Shown here piece after piece: positions 31,953-40,337 of a stretch of 64,000 nucleotides of DNA. Position numbers and translations under genes: made by a program. Each line of letters begins with the position of its first letter. The stretch's first letter is position 1. The notes below the pieces were generated by a model that saw only the letters and a program-made list of their open reading frames with translations, searched no databases and was not told the origin of the DNA. The stretch comes from Rahnella aceris (GTDB lineage Bacteria > Pseudomonadota > Gammaproteobacteria > Enterobacterales > Enterobacteriaceae), in assembly GCF_011684115.1 (NCBI RefSeq), contig NZ_JAADJV010000002.1, positions 557,209 to 621,208 on the forward strand, given 5' to 3'.

Positions 31953-32873
31953 ATGAATTCTCCTCGCTTTCGCGCATCATTTTTACATCCACGTTACTGG
32001 CTGACCTGGTTTGGCCTTGGCGTACTGTTCCTGCTGGTTCAGCTTCCTTATCCGGTGTTAAACCGTCTCGGCATCTGGCTGGGCCGGACGTCCATGCGTT
32101 TCCTGAAACGTCGTGTGTCGATAACGCGCCGTAACCTGCAATTGTGCTTCCCGGATCTCCCCGCTGATCAGGTCGAAGCGCGCATCATCAGCAACTTTGA
32201 ATCCCTTGGCATGGGCCTGCTGGAAACCGGCATGGCCTGGTTCTGGTCGGATGCCCGTGTTAAACGCTGGTTTGACGTCAGCGGCCTGCACAACCTGAAA
32301 AAGGCGCAGGAAAACAAACAGGGCGTGCTGGTGATTGGCGTGCATTTTATGTCGCTGGAATTAGGCGGCCGCGCGATGGGCTTATGTCAGCCGATGATGG
32401 CGATGTATCGCCCGCACAATAATAAAGCGATGGAATTTGTGCAGACCTGGGGGCGTATGCGGTCTAACAAGGCGATGCTCGATCGCAAAGATTTACGCGG
32501 TATGGTTCACGCGCTTAAAAAAGGCGAAGCTGTCTGGTTTGCGCCGGATCAGGATTACGGCCCGCGTGGCAGCGTATTTGCGCCACTGTTTGCTGTCGAT
32601 CAGGCCGCAACTACCAGCGGAACCTTTATGCTGGCGCGTCTGGCAAAACCTGCGCTGGTGACCGTTGTGCTGGTACGTAAAGCAGGCGGTACGGGTTATG
32701 AACTGGTTATCCAGCCCCAGTTGCAGGATTACCCGATCGACGATGAAATGGCGGCAGCAGCCTACATGAATCGCGTGATCGAAAAAGAAATTATGCGTGC
32801 GCCGGATCAGTATCTCTGGCTGCATCGCCGCTTTAAAACCCGCCCGGCGGGTGCGCCTTCGCTTTATCGATAA
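31953..32873 (+). CDS. lpxP: Lipid A late acyltransferase, LpxP type (palmitoleoyl transferase)
   Basis: 306 aa, one N-terminal membrane helix and the HTB acyltransferase motif GVHFMSLELGGR (catalytic His-x4-Glu). It is nearer LpxP than LpxL in several stretches: RWFDVSGLHNLKKAQ, MGLCQPMMAMYRPHNN, GEAVWFAPDQDYG, EKEIMRAPDQYLW. LpxP adds palmitoleate to Kdo2-lipid IVA in the cold in E. coli. Whether this genome also has lpxL cannot be seen. Followed by a good terminator. Confidence 0.88.
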   Translation: MNSPRFRASFLHPRYWLTWFGLGVLFLLVQLPYPVLNRLGIWLGRTSMRFLKRRVSITRRNLQLCFPDLPADQVEARIISNFESLGMGLLETGMAWFWSDARVKRWFDVSGLHNLKKAQENKQGVLVIGVHFMSLELGGRAMGLCQPMMAMYRPHNNKAMEFVQTWGRMRSNKAMLDRKDLRGMVHALKKGEAVWFAPDQDYGPRGSVFAPLFAVDQAATTSGTFMLARLAKPALVTVVLVRKAGGTGYELVIQPQLQDYPIDDEMAAAAYMNRVIEKEIMRAPDQYLWLHRRFKTRPAGAPSLYR

Positions 32874-32895
32874 GCGCCAGAGGCCATAAAACAGT

Positions 32896-32925
32896 AGCCC
32901 GATGCCACCGCGTCGGGCTTTTTTC
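32896..32925 (+). terminator. Rho-independent terminator after lpxP
   Basis: AGCCCGA (32896-32902) / TCGGGCT (32913-32919) followed by six T. Confidence 0.92.
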
Positions 32926-32959
32926 ATTCATTGCATCCAATAAGAGATCTGTAATCTTT

Positions 32960-33145
32960 ATGGCTAAAAAACCCGACGCGACACCTTCTATCTTTGACCA
33001 TCTCAAAGAGGATGACAGCTTTGACCTTTGGGGGCGCTCAGGCCTCAGTTCTGCGCTCAACAAAGCCAAACCTAAAACGCCGGACAATGACCAGATTGCG
33101 GCGGCGCGTAAACTGATCAAAGGCAGTAAAGATCAGGCCAAATAA
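32960..33145 (+). CDS. Small hypothetical protein, 61 aa
   Basis: I do not recognise this protein. It starts MAKKPDATPSIFDHLKEDDS, is hydrophilic, Lys/Asp-rich and likely partly disordered, with a short amphipathic segment LWGRSGLSSAL and a basic C-terminus (ARKLIKGSKDQAK). It has no signal peptide or membrane helix. It sits alone between the lpxP terminator and the nitrogen-regulated transporter, with a weak SD. The charged, non-repetitive composition favours a real gene over noise. Confidence 0.6.
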   Translation: MAKKPDATPSIFDHLKEDDSFDLWGRSGLSSALNKAKPKTPDNDQIAAARKLIKGSKDQAK

Positions 33146-33453
33146 GTCACTCTATTTTCTCCGCTGCACTGATAATGTCCCCTGTTTTAAATCCCGTCAT
33201 GCCAACATCTCTCTCAGAACGCCTGGTCTGAGAGATTTACTCATCGTTTTGCCTCATTTTTTTTCCAAATATGAATGCACATTTCACTTCGCTGCAAACA
33301 GCGCGATCTGCACTCCAATATTGAAATATTCCGCACTCATTTAACGCAGCCACATTGACCGCGCACTGAAACGGGGCAATAAATTTTATACGCCTCGTCA
33401 ATGTTACTGTGCAATTCCTCTACATGACTTGATTGATGGGGCGTTTTTCATGT
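33146..33453. promoter_or_regulatory. Upstream activating region of yhdWXYZ
   Basis: About 310 bp without a gene. A hairpin TCTCTCAG (33210-33217) / CTGAGAGA (33228-33235) may end the small upstream gene. GCACT-GAAAC-GGGGC at 33363-33377 fits the NtrC pattern GCACY-N5-RGTGC with one mismatch, about 80 bp before the sigma-54 core; weaker GCACT half-sites occur at 33310 and 33333. Confidence 0.5.
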
Positions 33454-33469
33454 TGGCACTCCCTTTGCA
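33454..33469 (+). promoter_or_regulatory. Sigma-54 (RpoN) promoter of yhdWXYZ
   Basis: TTGGCACTCCCTTTGCA: GG and GC are separated by exactly ten bases, and the match to YTGGCACG-N4-TTGCW is all but complete. It lies 94 bp upstream of the yhdW ATG. E. coli yhdWXYZ is known to be NtrC activated, which fits. Confidence 0.92.
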
Positions 33470-33562
33470 AAGACAGGTGCAGAGGGCGTTGCCCCATAAA
33501 CAGACAGGGTGCTCCGGCACTTACACAATAATAATTTTCAGTTTTGTCTCACAGGACGCTTT

Positions 33563-34588
33563 ATGAAAAAAATATTGCTCTCAACACTGATTGCCGCAGC
33601 AAGCTTCGTGACACTGGCTGGTCAGGCTCATGCAGGTACCACTCTGGATGCCGTTAAAAAGAAAGGATTTGTTCAATGCGGTATCAGCGACGGCCTGCCA
33701 GGCTTCTCTTACGCTGACTCCAAAGGCAAATTCACCGGTATCGACGTTGACGTCTGCCGTGCGGTGGCTGCTGCCGTGTTTGGTGATGCTGAGAAAGTGA
33801 AATATACCCCGCTGACTGCCAAAGAGCGTTTCACCGCGCTGCAGTCTGGCGAAGTGGACATCCTGTCACGTAACACGACCTGGACCTCTTCCCGCGATGC
33901 GGGCATGGGCATGATTTTCGCTGGCGTAAACTACTACGACGGTATCGGCTTCCTGACTCACCAGAAAGCGGGCCTGAAAAGCGCGAAAGAACTCGATGGC
34001 GCAACGGTCTGTCTGCAGGCCGGTACGGATACCGAGCTGAACGTGGCTGACTACTTCAAAGCCAACAAAATGACTTACACCCCGGTCACCTTCGACCGCT
34101 CGGACGAAAGTGCGAAAGCGCTGGACTCAGGTCGTTGTGACACCCTGGCCTCTGACCAGTCTCAGTTGTACGCACTGCGTATCAAACTCGGCAAACCAGA
34201 CGAATTCATCGTTCTGCCGGAAGTGATTTCTAAAGAACCTCTGGGTCCGGTAGTTCGTCGTGGTGACGAAGACTGGCTGGCGATCGTCCGCTGGTCACTG
34301 TTCGCGATGCTGAACGCTGAAGAAATGGGCGTAACCTCTCAGAACGTGGATAAGCTGGCGGCTAACCCGACGACACCTGATATGAGCAACCTGCTGGGCA
34401 AAACCGGGACTTACGGTGCTGACCTGAAAGTGCCTAATGACTGGGTAGTAAAAATCGTTAAACAGGTCGGCAACTACGGCGAAAGCTTTGAACGCAACGT
34501 CGGTCAGGGCAGCGAGCTGAAAATCAAACGTGGCCAGAACGCATTGTGGAATAAAGGCGGGATCCAATACGCTCCTCCAGTTCGCTAA
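33563..34588 (+). CDS. yhdW: General L-amino-acid ABC transporter, periplasmic binding protein
   Basis: 341 aa from ATG 33563 (upstream in-frame codons precede the signal peptide and are not coding). Signal peptide residues 1-24 (ends GQAHA), then a type-3 solute-binding fold: VQCGISDGLPGFSYADSKGKFTGIDVDVCRAVA and the VDILSRNTTWTSSRD stretch. Same family as AapJ/BztA of alpha-proteobacteria and E. coli YhdW. It delivers polar amino acids to YhdXY. Expression should come from the sigma-54 promoter just upstream. Confidence 0.94.
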   Translation: MKKILLSTLIAAASFVTLAGQAHAGTTLDAVKKKGFVQCGISDGLPGFSYADSKGKFTGIDVDVCRAVAAAVFGDAEKVKYTPLTAKERFTALQSGEVDILSRNTTWTSSRDAGMGMIFAGVNYYDGIGFLTHQKAGLKSAKELDGATVCLQAGTDTELNVADYFKANKMTYTPVTFDRSDESAKALDSGRCDTLASDQSQLYALRIKLGKPDEFIVLPEVISKEPLGPVVRRGDEDWLAIVRWSLFAMLNAEEMGVTSQNVDKLAANPTTPDMSNLLGKTGTYGADLKVPNDWVVKIVKQVGNYGESFERNVGQGSELKIKRGQNALWNKGGIQYAPPVR

Positions 34589-34629
34589 ATATCCTTTCTT
34601 CATGAAGTTGAAAAGTGTTTAAGGATGTT

Positions 34630-34656
34630 GATGCACCGGTCGTTCCCCGGTGCATC
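34630..34656 (+). repeat. Intercistronic hairpin between yhdW and yhdX
   Basis: GATGCACCGG (34630-34639) / CCGGTGCATC (34647-34656), perfect 10-bp stem without a U-run. Such hairpins after binding-protein genes usually protect or partly terminate the upstream message, giving excess binding protein over permease. Confidence 0.75.
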
Positions 34657-34691
34657 ACTTCCCGGTGAAAGATTGCTAAAGGCCATTCACT

Positions 34692-35870
34692 ATGTCGCAA
34701 CGCCCAACCGAAAAAGGTTCGTTATCGCTGACCAACCCAGCCGTACGAGCCTGGATTTATCAAATTTTCGCGGTGGTGTTGCTGGTAGCCTGTTTGGGTT
34801 ACCTGCTCCACAACACCATTACCAATCTGACTACACGAGGGATCACCTCGGGATTTGCGTTTCTTGAAAAAGGTGCCGGTTTCGGCATTGTTCAGCATCT
34901 TATTGATTACCAGGAAGGTGACACCTACGCCCGCGTATTTGTTATCGGTCTGCTGAATACGCTGCTGGTTTCCGCGCTGTGTATCGTTTTTGCCTCGATT
35001 CTCGGGTTCATTATCGGCTTAGGACGCCTTTCCGATAACTGGCTGATTCGCAAAGTCTCGACGGTATATATCGAGACGTTCCGTAACATTCCCCCGCTGC
35101 TGCAAATCTTCTTCTGGTATTTCGCCGTACTGCGTAACCTGCCGGGACCGCGTCAGAGTCTGAATGCTTTTGACCTGGCTTTCGTCAGTAACCGTGGCCT
35201 GTATCTGCCCTCACCGGAACTGGCACCGGGCAGTCTGGCGGGCTTTATCGCCGTGCTGCTGGCGATTTTTGGCATCATCGCGCTGCAACGCTACAACCAT
35301 TTCCGCCAGATCCACACCGGCCGGATCTGGCATATCTGGCCGTGGGCGATTGTGATGCTGGTTGTCTTTCCGGCGCTGGCGCACCTGATTTTCGGGCCTG
35401 CGCTGCACTGGGACGTGCCTGCGCTACGCGGGTTCAACTTCCGTGGCGGCATGGTGCTGATCCCGGAACTGGCGGCGTTAACGCTGGCATTATCGGTCTA
35501 TACCTCAACGTTTATCGCCGAAGTGATCCGATCCGGCATTCAGTCTGTCTCACACGGTCAGCATGAAGCCGCCCGTTCGTTAGGATTGCCGAATCCTGTC
35601 ACGTTGCGTCAGGTGATTTTGCCGCAGGCCATGCGGGTGATCATTCCACCGCTGACCAGCCAGTATCTCAATATCGTGAAAAACTCCTCTCTGGCGGCTG
35701 CAATTGGCTATCCGGATATGGTGTCGCTGTTCGCCGGTACCGTGCTCAATCAGACCGGTCAGGCAATTGAAACCATTGCTATTACGATGTCGGTGTACCT
35801 GATCATCAGCCTGGCAATTTCCTTCCTGATGAACATTTACAACCGGCGTATCGCGCTGGTCGAGCGTTAA
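34692..35870 (+). CDS. yhdX: Amino-acid ABC transporter permease (AapQ-type)
   Basis: 392 aa, inner-membrane permease with about eight helices. The N-terminal helix and large insert are typical of the AapQ/YhdX class, and the cytoplasmic EAA loop is HGQHEAARSLGLPNPVTLRQVILPQA. It pairs with YhdY to form the channel for the amino acids bound by YhdW. Ten bp upstream of yhdY. Confidence 0.94.
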   Translation: MSQRPTEKGSLSLTNPAVRAWIYQIFAVVLLVACLGYLLHNTITNLTTRGITSGFAFLEKGAGFGIVQHLIDYQEGDTYARVFVIGLLNTLLVSALCIVFASILGFIIGLGRLSDNWLIRKVSTVYIETFRNIPPLLQIFFWYFAVLRNLPGPRQSLNAFDLAFVSNRGLYLPSPELAPGSLAGFIAVLLAIFGIIALQRYNHFRQIHTGRIWHIWPWAIVMLVVFPALAHLIFGPALHWDVPALRGFNFRGGMVLIPELAALTLALSVYTSTFIAEVIRSGIQSVSHGQHEAARSLGLPNPVTLRQVILPQAMRVIIPPLTSQYLNIVKNSSLAAAIGYPDMVSLFAGTVLNQTGQAIETIAITMSVYLIISLAISFLMNIYNRRIALVER

Positions 35871-35879
35871 GGGAATCCC

Positions 35880-36989
35880 ATGACAATGACAACACTTCCT
35901 CCGGGAGTCAGAGCCGTGAAACCCGGAACGCCACTCGGAACGGCCGTGCTCTGGGCGCGTAAAAATTTGTTCTCCAGTTGGTTTAACAGCCTGCTGACGC
36001 TGTTCTGTTTATGGCTGATGTGGCTGCTGATCCCTCCGCTGTTGAACTGGGTTATTTTCCAGGCCAACTGGGTTGGCACGGCACGCACTGACTGCACCAA
36101 AGCTGGCGCGTGCTGGGTGTTTATCCACGCACGTTTCGGCCAGTTCATGTACGGGCTGTATCCGTTCGATCAACGCTGGCGCATCAACGTCACACTGATC
36201 GTCGGTCTGCTGACCCTTGCACCGATCTTCTTTAAAGCCATGCCACGCCGCGGACGTTATATCGCCTGCTGGATGGTGCTCTTCCCGATTTTCACCTGGA
36301 TCATGCTGTACGGCGGTTTCCTGGGGTTGAGTCGCGTCGAAACCCGTCAGTGGGGTGGCCTGACACTGACGCTGATCATTGCCGCTGTCGGCATTGCCGG
36401 TGCGTTACCGCTGGGCATTATGCTGGCGCTGGCACGGCGTTCAAGCCTGCCTGTCGTGCGTATTCTGTCGGTGATTTTCATCGAGTTCTGGCGCGGCGTG
36501 CCGCTTATCACCGTGCTATTCATGTCCTCGGTGATGCTGCCGCTGTTTATGACCGAAGGGACGAGTATCGACAAACTGGTGCGTGCGCTGGTAGGTGTGG
36601 TGCTGTTCCAGTCGGCGTATGTCGCGGAAGTGGTGCGCGGCGGGTTACAGGCGCTGCCGAAAGGCCAGACGGAGGCCGCCGAATCACTGGCGCTCGGCTA
36701 CTGGAAAACGCAAGGCTTAGTCATTCTGCCGCAGGCACTGAAAATGGTGATACCGGGTCTGGTCAACACTATTATCGCGCTGTTTAAGGACACCAGTCTG
36801 GTGATCATCATCGGCCTGTTTGATTTGTTCAGCAGCGTCCAGCAAGCCACCGTCGACCCTGAATGGCTGGGCATGTCAACCGAAGGCTACGTCTTCGCCG
36901 CCGCCGTCTACTGGATTTTCTGTTTTAGCATGTCGCGTTATAGCCAGCACTTGGAAAGACGCTTTCACACCGGACGTTCCGCACACTGA
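35880..36989 (+). CDS. yhdY: Amino-acid ABC transporter permease (AapM-type)
   Basis: 369 aa, permease partner of YhdX, with several helices and the EAA loop KGQTEAAESLALGYWKTQGLVILPQA. Its N-terminal part includes a periplasmic segment with two cysteines (DCTKAGACW). Four-gene order binding protein-Q-M-ATPase is intact. It is 8 bp from yhdZ. Confidence 0.94.
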   Translation: MTMTTLPPGVRAVKPGTPLGTAVLWARKNLFSSWFNSLLTLFCLWLMWLLIPPLLNWVIFQANWVGTARTDCTKAGACWVFIHARFGQFMYGLYPFDQRWRINVTLIVGLLTLAPIFFKAMPRRGRYIACWMVLFPIFTWIMLYGGFLGLSRVETRQWGGLTLTLIIAAVGIAGALPLGIMLALARRSSLPVVRILSVIFIEFWRGVPLITVLFMSSVMLPLFMTEGTSIDKLVRALVGVVLFQSAYVAEVVRGGLQALPKGQTEAAESLALGYWKTQGLVILPQALKMVIPGLVNTIIALFKDTSLVIIIGLFDLFSSVQQATVDPEWLGMSTEGYVFAAAVYWIFCFSMSRYSQHLERRFHTGRSAH

Positions 36990-36997
36990 GGTAAACC

Positions 36998-37759
36998 ATG
37001 AGCGACCATCAAGTCACTGAAAACCAAAATATGATGATCACGCTGGAAAACGTGAATAAGTGGTACGGACAGTTCCACGTATTGAAAGACATCAACCTGA
37101 GCGTGAAACCGCGTGAACGTATCGTGTTGTGCGGCCCTTCCGGCTCGGGGAAATCAACGACCATCCGTTGCATTAACCATCTGGAAGAGCACCAGCAAGG
37201 GCGCATCGTGGTGGACGGAACCGAACTGAACGACGACTTGCGCAATATCGAACGCGTGCGCACCGAAGTCGGTATGGTGTTCCAGCATTTCAACCTGTTC
37301 CCGCATCTGACCGTCTTGCAAAACTGCACCCTGGCACCCTGCTGGGTGCGTAAGATGCCAAAGAAAGAAGCCGAAGAACTGGCGATGCATTACCTGAAAC
37401 GTGTCCGTATCGCCGAGCATGCGCATAAATTCCCCGGCCAGCTTTCCGGCGGTCAGCAACAGCGTGTGGCGATCGCCCGCTCGCTGTGTATGAAGCCCAA
37501 AATTATGCTGTTTGATGAACCGACTTCTGCGCTCGATCCGGAAATGGTGAAAGAGGTGCTGGACACCATGATCACGCTGGCGGAAGAAGGCATGACCATG
37601 TTGTGTGTAACGCATGAAATGGGCTTTGCAAGAACGGTCGCCGACCGGGTGATCTTTATGGATCGCGGGGAGATCGTGGAACAGGCCCCGCCGCTGGAGT
37701 TCTTTGCCAATCCGAAGTCAGCGAGGACGCGGGAGTTCTTGTCACAGGTGATTCACTGA
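36998..37759 (+). CDS. yhdZ: Amino-acid ABC transporter ATPase
   Basis: 253 aa. Walker [10 protein letters not shown] (46-54), signature LSGGQ (149-153), Walker B IMLFDEP (169-175) and switch His in VTHEMGF. Hydrolyses ATP to drive YhdXY. Last gene of the operon; no terminator of classical form follows, but a long structured non-coding region begins about 40 bp downstream. Confidence 0.95.
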   Translation: MSDHQVTENQNMMITLENVNKWYGQFHVLKDINLSVKPRERIVLCGPSGSGKSTTIRCINHLEEHQQGRIVVDGTELNDDLRNIERVRTEVGMVFQHFNLFPHLTVLQNCTLAPCWVRKMPKKEAEELAMHYLKRVRIAEHAHKFPGQLSGGQQQRVAIARSLCMKPKIMLFDEPTSALDPEMVKEVLDTMITLAEEGMTMLCVTHEMGFARTVADRVIFMDRGEIVEQAPPLEFFANPKSARTREFLSQVIH

Positions 37760-37789
37760 GCTGAGGCCGCAGCTTGACCGGCATCTGAA

Positions 37790-38151
37790 CGGAACGGTGA
37801 AAATTTCGGTTTCTCATTAGCGGTGATCACTTATCGCGCTGCGCCGAAACCGCCCAAAAGGGGATGGTGAGGTTGTGAAGTTAACGTTGAGGCCGGTTCT
37901 AAAATACCGCCGGAGGAGAGGTGGAAAACCGCGCGTCTTTTTGCGCGGGTTGTAACCCGAACGGAGGGCACCGCGCAGCGGCGGAATTTTGCGGCTATCG
38001 CTGCGGCACCTGAAACATAGCCAGCGAGCGAAGCGTGCAGTAAAAGAGCCCGGGATTCTTAAGGGCGGCGGCGATAAGCCGCCCTTAAGGCCAGTTTGGG
38101 TGGCAACCCAAGGTCTTGACCCTAATGTTTCAGATCTTTTTCAAAAGATCA
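37790..38151. other. Long structured non-coding stretch between yhdZ and lrgB
   Basis: About 360 bp with no protein-like frame but many complementary segments: CGGTTTC (37807-37813)/GAAACCG (37846-37852); CCGCGC/GCGCGG at 37929-37948; GGGTT/AACCC at 37947-37958; GGCTAT (37993-37998)/ATAGCC (38017-38022); CTTAAGGGCGGC (38058-38069)/GCCGCCCTTAAG (38078-38089); TTGGGT/ACCCAA at 38096-38111; and an outer stem CTGAAACAT (38010-38018)/ATGTTTCAG (38125-38133) enclosing several of these. A GATCTTTT/AAAAGATC hairpin closes it next to the lrgB stop. It could be a mobile palindromic composite or a structured RNA; I do not recognise a named family. Confidence 0.6.
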
Positions 38152-38841
38152 TCACCACATCAGCACCCCGATCACCGGCGCAATCACCACAGTGACAACC
38201 CCTGCCAGCATCATCACCAGACTCGATACCACGCCTTCTTCCGCACCCAGTTCATAAGCTCTCGCCGTACCCGCTCCGTGCGACGCCGCACCGAAACCGG
38301 CACCTTTTGCGAGGCCGCTTTTTACCGCCAGACGCAGAAACAGCATATCCCCGACCGCCATGCCGAATACGCCGGTAATCACCACAAACAACGCGACCAG
38401 ATCAGGCTGGCCACCCATTTGTTTCGCGGCTGCCAGCGCAAACGGCGTAGTGATAGAGCGTACCGCCAGACTACGCTGGATTTCTTCGGGCAGGGTCAGC
38501 ATGCGCGCCAGCCAGACGGAACTGCCGACGGCAACGACTATCGCCGTCAGCACGCCCGCACTCAGCGACATCCAGTGACGGCGGATCACCGCCATATTCT
38601 CGTAAACCGGCACCGCAAACGCGATGGTTGACGGCCCGAGCAGCCATAACAACCAGTGCGTCTCACCGAGGTAATCCTGATACGACGTGTGCGTCACCAC
38701 CAGCAAAATCACCAGTACAATCGGCGTGAACACCAGTGGCATCAGCAGCAGTGTGCGCTTCTGGCGGTACAGTTTTTTGTTGCCGTAATACAACCCGAGG
38801 GTGACCACAAAACACAACATGCTGATCAGTAAATCAGTCAC
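38152..38841 (-). CDS. lrgB: LrgB/CidB-family membrane protein (YohK-like)
   Basis: 229 aa from GTG 38841, close to E. coli YohK (231 aa). The GTG follows AAGGAAGGCGAG and overlaps the lrgA stop by eight bases; frame upstream of it lies inside lrgA. About seven membrane helices and conserved LLGPSTIAFAVPVYEN, RSITTPFALAAA and FGAASHGAGTARAYE. LrgAB/CidAB proteins act in murein hydrolase export control and in pyruvate uptake; which applies here is unknown. Confidence 0.87.
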   Translation of the reverse strand: MTDLLISMLCFVVTLGLYYGNKKLYRQKRTLLLMPLVFTPIVLVILLVVTHTSYQDYLGETHWLLWLLGPSTIAFAVPVYENMAVIRRHWMSLSAGVLTAIVVAVGSSVWLARMLTLPEEIQRSLAVRSITTPFALAAAKQMGGQPDLVALFVVITGVFGMAVGDMLFLRLAVKSGLAKGAGFGAASHGAGTARAYELGAEEGVVSSLVMMLAGVVTVVIAPVIGVLMW

Positions 38842-39256
38842 GGCTCGCCTTCCTTGCCGCCAGACGCTGCTCCAGACGATACACTTTATCGACAACCACG
38901 GCGGTCGCCCCGAGCGTCAGCATCGTGCTGATCCCAATCACCAGAAAGATTTTCCAGCCTTCGATCATCAGCAACTGGGCGTAATTCACCACAGCCACCA
39001 CGGCTGGTACGAAGAACAGCAGCATTTCCGCCAGCAACCAGCGGGAACCGGCTTTCACCCATTTCACAGGCAAAATACGCAACATAATCAGCAGTAAAAG
39101 CATCAGCATCCCGACAATATTGGCGGGTAACGGCAGATGTAACGCAGTGACCAGACGATCAGCGATAACGAATAACACCGCGTACAACACCACCTGAACA
39201 GGGATCTGACAACGGATCAGCAGGGACGGCGCTTTAGTGCGCAACGCCAACAACAT
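38834..39256 (-). CDS. lrgA: LrgA/CidA-family holin-like membrane protein (YohJ-like)
   Basis: 140 aa, four membrane helices with LPLPANIVGMLMLLLLIMLRILPVKWV, the CidA/LrgA hallmark. Coupled to lrgB by overlap and divergent from a LysR gene 144 bp away, the arrangement of cidABC with CidR. ATG 39256; alternatives within the first residues cannot be excluded. Confidence 0.87.
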   Translation of the reverse strand: MLLALRTKAPSLLIRCQIPVQVVLYAVLFVIADRLVTALHLPLPANIVGMLMLLLLIMLRILPVKWVKAGSRWLLAEMLLFFVPAVVAVVNYAQLLMIEGWKIFLVIGISTMLTLGATAVVVDKVYRLEQRLAARKASRD

Positions 39257-39400
39257 GGGGACGACCTCGAAAGAGGGAAAAGTGTGAAAATGAAGTATAC
39301 GCTGGCAGGAAACCGGTAAAGAAATGAATTAAAATCATAAAAATGATTCCAGTTTGGAATACTTTGTAACTCGCCGATCTGACCGGGGAAACATCAGCCC

Positions 39401-40279
39401 ATGGACGTCCGTACCTTACGCTATTTTGTCGAAGTGGTTCGCCAGCAGAGCTTTACCCGCGCGGCGGAAAAGTTGTTCGTCACCCAGCCAACGATCAGCA
39501 AAATGCTGCGTCATCTGGAAGAAGAACTGGAATGCACGCTGATTGTCCGCGAAGGACGGCGTTTACACCTGACCGACAGCGGTCAGGCGTTGTATCAGCG
39601 TGGCCTGAATATCCTTGAGGAATTCCGCCAGCTTGAAGCGGAACTGGAAGACATTAACTCGCTGAAATCCGGTCATCTGCGGCTGGGTATTCCGCCGATG
39701 GTCGGGACGCAAATCGCGCCACTTATCGGCAGCTTCCGCCAGCAATATCCCGGCATTGAACTGATTATTTCCGAGTTTGGCGGGCTGACCGTGCAACAGG
39801 CTGTGATTTCCGGCGAGCTGGATCTGGCGCTGACTGCCCTGCCCGCTGACGCCGTGCCTTCTATCGCCTCACTGCTGCTGTTCAGTCATCCGCTGTGCGT
39901 TGTGGTGCCGCGCACGCCGCACTGGCTGAACCGCACGCGCATCGGGTTCAGTGATCTGGCTGAAGAAAGCATCCTGATTTATAACGAAGATTTTGCCCTG
40001 TACCGCCAGCTGATGGATGCCTTTACCTCACACGGCTTTACGCCAAAAATTGCGGCGCGCAGCGGGCAGTGGGATTTCCTGGCGGCGATGGTACAAACCG
40101 GTATGGGTGTGGCAATTTTGCCGGAACCTGTCTGTCAGCGGCTGGATAAGAATGCGCTGATGTGGCTGCCACTGGATCCGCTGATGCCGTGGCAGCTCGG
40201 GCTGATCTGGCATCAGGGCAGCTATCTCTCGCACAGTGCACAGGCGTGGATCACGTTGTGCCGCGACTACTGGAAATAG
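39401..40279 (+). CDS. LysR-family regulator, CidR-like
   Basis: 292 aa. HTH at residues 1-60 (FTRAAEKLFVTQPTISKMLRHLEEEL), then an effector domain with GHLRLGIPPMVGTQIAPLI. Divergent from lrgAB, so it most likely controls that pair, as CidR does in Gram-positives; effectors there are acetate or pyruvate. Ends at a strong bidirectional terminator. Confidence 0.88.
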   Translation: MDVRTLRYFVEVVRQQSFTRAAEKLFVTQPTISKMLRHLEEELECTLIVREGRRLHLTDSGQALYQRGLNILEEFRQLEAELEDINSLKSGHLRLGIPPMVGTQIAPLIGSFRQQYPGIELIISEFGGLTVQQAVISGELDLALTALPADAVPSIASLLLFSHPLCVVVPRTPHWLNRTRIGFSDLAEESILIYNEDFALYRQLMDAFTSHGFTPKIAARSGQWDFLAAMVQTGMGVAILPEPVCQRLDKNALMWLPLDPLMPWQLGLIWHQGSYLSHSAQAWITLCRDYWK

Positions 40280-40284
40280 CCAAT

Positions 40285-40322
40285 AAAAAACCGCGTGAAC
40301 CTGGCAGCGCACGCGGTTTTTT
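40285..40322. terminator. Bidirectional terminator between the LysR gene and yjcE
   Basis: AAAAAACCGCGTG (40285-40297) / CACGCGGTTTTTT (40310-40322), 13-bp stem with A- and T-runs serving both convergent genes. Confidence 0.95.
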
Positions 40323-40337
40323 CATTTCTGACAGAAA

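Noticed and set aside
37790..38151. Insertion sequence or CRISPR array
   Set aside because: No transposase frame and no regular direct repeats with spacers; hairpins differ from one another.
37989..38195. 68-codon frame inside the structured region
   Set aside because: Runs through perfect hairpins and into lrgB; not protein-like.
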